This document shows positions 56,291 to 60,000 of a DNA stretch of 60,000 nucleotides, in pieces. Under the pieces are notes generated by a model. It searched no databases, was not told the DNA's origin, and was given only the letters and a program-made list of their open reading frames with translations. Positions within the stretch are counted from its first letter, which is position 1, and every line of letters starts with the position of its first letter. The translations under genes were made by a program, and so were the position numbers. Source of the DNA: Nemertoderma westbladi (taxonomy: Eukaryota > Xenacoelomorpha > Nemertodermatida > Nemertodermatidae); assembly GCA_032718475.1 (NCBI GenBank), contig JAUCBJ010007620.1, positions 64,001-124,000 of the forward strand, written 5' to 3'.

Positions 56291-56390
56291 ATTATCCTTA
56301 ATTTTGACACCGTGTCAAAATTAACCGCATTAATTATTCTTAATTTTGACACCCTGTCAAAATTAACCACGTGAATTATTCTTAATTTTG
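56291..56390 (-). promoter_or_regulatory. BEL-2 leader: 42-bp repeat with 27-bp palindromes next to the 5' LTR
   Basis: Palindromes lie at 56298-56324 (13-bp arms TTAATTTTGACAC, one-base centre, perfect) and 56340-56366 (one mismatch). A third half copy ends at the LTR border at 56388-56390. In the element's RNA they would form hairpins right after the 5' LTR, where primer binding, dimerisation and packaging signals usually lie. 56096-56290 has nothing further. Confidence 0.75.
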
Positions 56391-57974
56391 TTGCCGTTAT
56401 TCCTACACCAGGGGGAAAAACGCCGATGCTGGAGACGTGACTTAACAGACCACCGAGCCCCGGCCAGTCACCGGATATTGATTGTGGGGAGGGAATATTT
56501 CTAAGATGCAAGTTTGCGGTTGAGAAAAGCTGCATTAGTTTGATATACTCTTTAATGTAACTTCCTATAGTTGAAAACCTGATTAAGAATAATTTTGGGC
56601 TTCCCCAAATCAATATACACCAAATATTCACAATAATTATACACGATAATATAAATCCCTACGGTATATTATTGCATAACCCACTGTTCGCTCAGTATTT
56701 TAGCCTACCTAATGTTACCCAGATTTTCCCTCAGTCCCAGTCTTAGTGCCGTAGTGTCGGTGTCGGTCGACCCTGTCGCGTGTCCGTTCCACCCCTCACG
56801 AACCCCGAAGGGAACGATCATCGAGAACCAGCCCGGCTTGGCTAAGGGTCGGTCCAGTCGGTAGACTCTGTCGCGTATCCGTACCACCCCTCTCGAACCC
56901 CGAAGGGTTCGGTCATCGAGAACCAGTACGGCTTGGCTAAGAGTCTGTCGTGTCGGTGGACCCGTTCGCGTGTCCGTTCCACCCCTCACGAACCCCGAAG
57001 GGTTCGATCATCGAGAACCAGAACGGCTTGGCTAGGGGTCCGTCAGTTCATTACAGAAACCCAACCACCTAGGCTTTCCGAGTCCGTTTCAGGCTCGTAG
57101 TCGCTTCGGCAGCCGAGAAACTGCTCCGAACAGTCGGTAGGCCAGTAGAGTCTAGTCGAGTCTAGTCCTTTGTCTTTCGACCCCATCGCGTGTCCGTTCC
57201 ACCCCTCACGAACCCCGAAGGGAGCGATCATCGAGAACCAGAACGGCTTGGCTAAGGGGTCTGTCGTCGGTTCCCGTCGCAAATCCCAGTCAAGCAGTCA
57301 GCGTTCCGAGTTCTTTTCAGGCTCGTAGTAGCTGCAGTTGACCCGAGACCGCTAAGGGCAGTCCTTGTCAAACCAGTCCTGTGGCCAGCCCTTTCGCATG
57401 TCCGTCCCACCCCTCACGAACCCCGAAGGGATCGGTCATCGAGAACCAGTACGGCTTAGGTCAGGGGGCAGTCTTAAGTTGGCCACCTGTTCGCGTGTCC
57501 GCTCCACCCCTCACGAACCCCAGGGTTCGATCATTGAGAACCAGAACGGCTTGGCTACTAAGGGGCCGTTGGTGCCCGTCGCAAATCCCTGACACAAGCA
57601 GTCAGCGTTCCGAGTTCTTTTCAGTCTCGTAGTAGCTGCCGTTGGCCAGGGACCGCTAAGGGCAGTCCTTGTCCTTTAGGCCTGGCGCATTACCAAATCC
57701 ACCCCTACAGGCAGCAGGAAGTTGGCCAGGGCCTAATAGTACTCAGGCTAACCTGAATACTGCTTGCATTTTCCATCCCCCCTGGCCCTTATAACTATGA
57801 AATTATTCCCGTACCCTGTAAGTTGCCCCAAAGTTCGCCCATAAATCGCCCCCAGTTTATTGAATGTGCCCAAAACCCATGGTCCCGCACCCAGTAGTAA
57901 TATCGGAATAATCAATTTTAATAAAATACAAAAATATTCAACTCGCGTTATGGAAAGTTGAAATACCGCGAACA
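56389..57974 (-). repeat. BEL-2 5' LTR (1586 bp)
   Basis: Same content as the left LTR, with the hairpin-bearing subrepeats at about 56770-57565. It ends at CGCGAACA, followed by GTAAA and resumed satellite. Confidence 0.95.
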
Positions 57975-60000
57975 GTAAAGATGGAAAAAGTAAGTGAAAA
58001 CCATTGTCAGACAACATGCGATTATTGTAAAGATTGAAAAAGTAAGTGAAATCCATTGTCAGACAACATGCGACCATTGTAAAGATGGAAAAAGTAAGTG
58101 AAATCCATTGTCAGACAACATGCGACTATTGTAAAGATGGAAAAAGTAAGTGATATCCATTGTTGTCAGCCAACATGCGACTATTGTAAAGATGGAAAAA
58201 GTAAGTAAGTGAAATCCATTGTCAGACAACATGCGACTATTGCAATAATGGAAAAGGTAACTGAAATCCATTGTCAGCCAACATGCGACTATTGTAAAGA
58301 TGGAAAAAGTAAGTGAAATCCATTGTCAGACAACATGCGACTATTGCAATAATGGAAAAGGTAACTGAAATCCATTGTCAGACAACATGCGACTATTGTA
58401 AAGATGGAAAAAGTAAGTGAAAACCATTGTCAGACAACATGCGACCAATGTAATAATGGAAAAAGTAAGTGAAATCCATTGTCAGACAACGTGCGTCTAT
58501 TGTAAAGATGGAAATAGTAAGTGAAATCCATTGTCAGACAACATGCGACCAATGTAATAATGGAAAAAGTAAGTGAAATCCATTGTCAGACAACGTGCGT
58601 CTATTGTAAAGATGGAAACAGTAAGTGAAATCCATTGTCAGACAACATGCGACCAATGTAATAATGGAAAAAGTAAGTGAAATCCATTGTCAGACAACGT
58701 GCGTCTATTGTAAAGATGGAAAAAGTAAGTGAAATCCATTGTCAGACAATATGCGACCAATGTAATAATGGAAAAAGTAAGTGAAATCCATTGTCAGACA
58801 ACGTGCGTCTATTGTAAAGATGGAAACAGTAAGTGAAATCCATTGTCAGACAACATGCGACCATTGTAAAGATTGAAAAAGTAAGTGAAATCCATTGTCA
58901 GACAACATGCGACCAATGTAATAATGGAAAAAGTAAGTGAAATCCATTGTCAGACAACGTGCGTCTATTGTAAAGATGGAAAAAGTAAGAGAAATCCATT
59001 GTCAGACAACATGCGACCAATGTAATAATGGAAAAAGTAAGTGAAATCCATTGTCAGACAACGTGCGTCTATTGTAAAGATGGAAAAAGTAAGTGAAATC
59101 CATTGTCAGACAACATGCGACCAATGTAATAATGGAAAAAGTAAGTGAAATTCATTGTCAGACAACGTGCGTCTATTGTAAAGATGGAAAAAGTAAGTGA
59201 AATCCATTGTCAGACAACATGCGACCATTGTAAAGATGGAAAAAGTAAGTGAAATCCATTGTCAGAGAACATGCGACTATTGTAAAGATGGAAAAAGTAA
59301 GTGAAATCCATTGTCAGACAACATGCGACTATTGTAAAGATGGAAAAAGTAAGTGAAAACCATTGTCAGACAACATGCGATTATTGTAAAGATTGAAAAA
59401 GTAAGTGAAATCCATTGTCAGACAACATGCGACCATTGTAAAGATGGAAAAAGTAAGTGAAATCCATTGTCAGACAACATGCGACTATTGTAAAGATGGA
59501 AAAAGTAAGTGATATCCATTGTCAGCCAACATGCGACTATTGTAAAGATGGAAAAAGTAAGTAAGTGAAATCCATTGTCAGACAACATGCGACTATTGCA
59601 ATAATGGAAAAGGTAACTGAAATCCATTGTCAGCCAACATGCGACTATTGTAAAGATGGAAAAAGTAAGTGAAATCCATTGTCAGACAACATGCGACTAT
59701 TGCAATAATGGAAAAGGTAACTGAAATCCATTGTCAGACAACATGCGACTATTGTAAAGATGGAAAAAGTAAGTGAAAACCATTGTCAGACAACATGCGA
59801 CCAATGTAATAATGGAAAAAGTAAGTGAAATCCATTGTCAGACAACGTGCGTCTATTGTAAAGATGGAAAAAGTAAGTGAAATCCATTGTCAGACAACAT
59901 GCGACCAATGTAATAATGGAAAAAGTAAGTGAAATCCATTGTCAGACAACGTGCGTCTATTGTAAAGATGGAAACAGTAAGTGAAATCCATTGTCAGACA
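57975..60000 (+). repeat. 52-bp splice-donor satellite, array 3 (about 39 units, runs off the window)
   Basis: It resumes with GTAAAGATGGAAAAAGTAAG and follows the same unit order as 42852-44900. One 1359-bp higher-order period is visible (58059 to 59418). The array continues past the window end. Confidence 0.95.

Larger units (their letters stand above)
46245..57974 (-). mobile_element. BEL-2: complete BEL/Pao-derived, RT-less LTR retrotransposon (11.73 kb)
   Basis: Terminal repeats of 1585 and 1586 bp with TG...CA ends, a 5-bp target duplication and a purine tract at the 3' LTR define a full insertion. Order on the minus strand: 5' LTR (57974-56389), hairpin leader, 63-aa ORF, Gag-protease-DUF5641 ORF, repeat-rich spacer, 864-aa accessory ORF, polypurine tract, 3' LTR (47829-46245). 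I count nine differences between the LTRs (about 0.6%), so the insertion is recent. No RT, RNase H or integrase is encoded. No canonical tRNA primer-binding site (TGG...) follows the 5' LTR. Confidence 0.9.

Overview
The window is eukaryotic, animal-type DNA: AT-rich, with introns bounded by GT-AG, and packed with retroelements, minisatellites and satellite DNA. A multi-exon gene for a secreted F5/8-type-C-like plus ShK protein, a G2E3-like HECT ligase gene, BEL/Pao elements and frequent TAGGCCTAC and ACCGGT palindromic words fit a marine invertebrate. An echinoderm-like deuterostome is my best guess, but that is weak inference.

Layout. At 1-2224 lies an integrase-core-domain gene fragment split by a 5'-truncated LINE with an 11-bp target duplication. 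A tRNA-type SINE (2351-2610) follows, then a minus-strand G2E3-like HECT ligase gene with two frameshifts (3094-5259). From 6.3 to 7.9 kb there are tandem repeats, and from 8.4 to 10 kb a frameshifted LINE. From about 10.2 to 21.8 kb there is a BEL/Pao-derived element (BEL-1) on the minus strand: a long Gag-protease ORF that has lost RT and integrase, plus a decayed downstream ORF, bracketed by 277-bp direct repeats. A second SINE sits near 22.8 kb.

A host gene then starts at 23528 on the plus strand. Five exons (23528-23615, 27834-27999, 28439-28573, 33082-33209, 33857-33991) keep one reading frame. They encode a signal peptide, an F5/8C-like domain and a six-cysteine ShK domain. Its introns hold a LINE fragment, a broken transposase-like gene with twelve identical 99-bp repeats, and a small gag-only LTR element. 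The 3' end of the ShK exon together with its GTAAGT splice donor has been amplified into a 52-bp satellite of about 200 units that fills the rest of the window (33941-60000). A CR1-like LINE lacking its 3' half and a complete 11.7-kb BEL/Pao-derived element (BEL-2) interrupt the array.

BEL-2 (46245-57974, minus strand) has 1585/1586-bp LTRs, a GTAAA target duplication and a G7 polypurine tract. It carries a 63-aa ORF overlapping the gag start, a 1357-aa Gag-protease-DUF5641 ORF without RT, RNase H or integrase, and an 864-aa ORF with two CCHC knuckles and a weak EXD/WRN-exonuclease-like segment. Its LTRs carry a series of hairpins with a cUUCGg loop. BEL-1 and BEL-2 share this plan but were deleted independently. 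They look like one class of non-autonomous, Gag-encoding BEL derivatives, and this class and the splice-donor satellite are the main findings.
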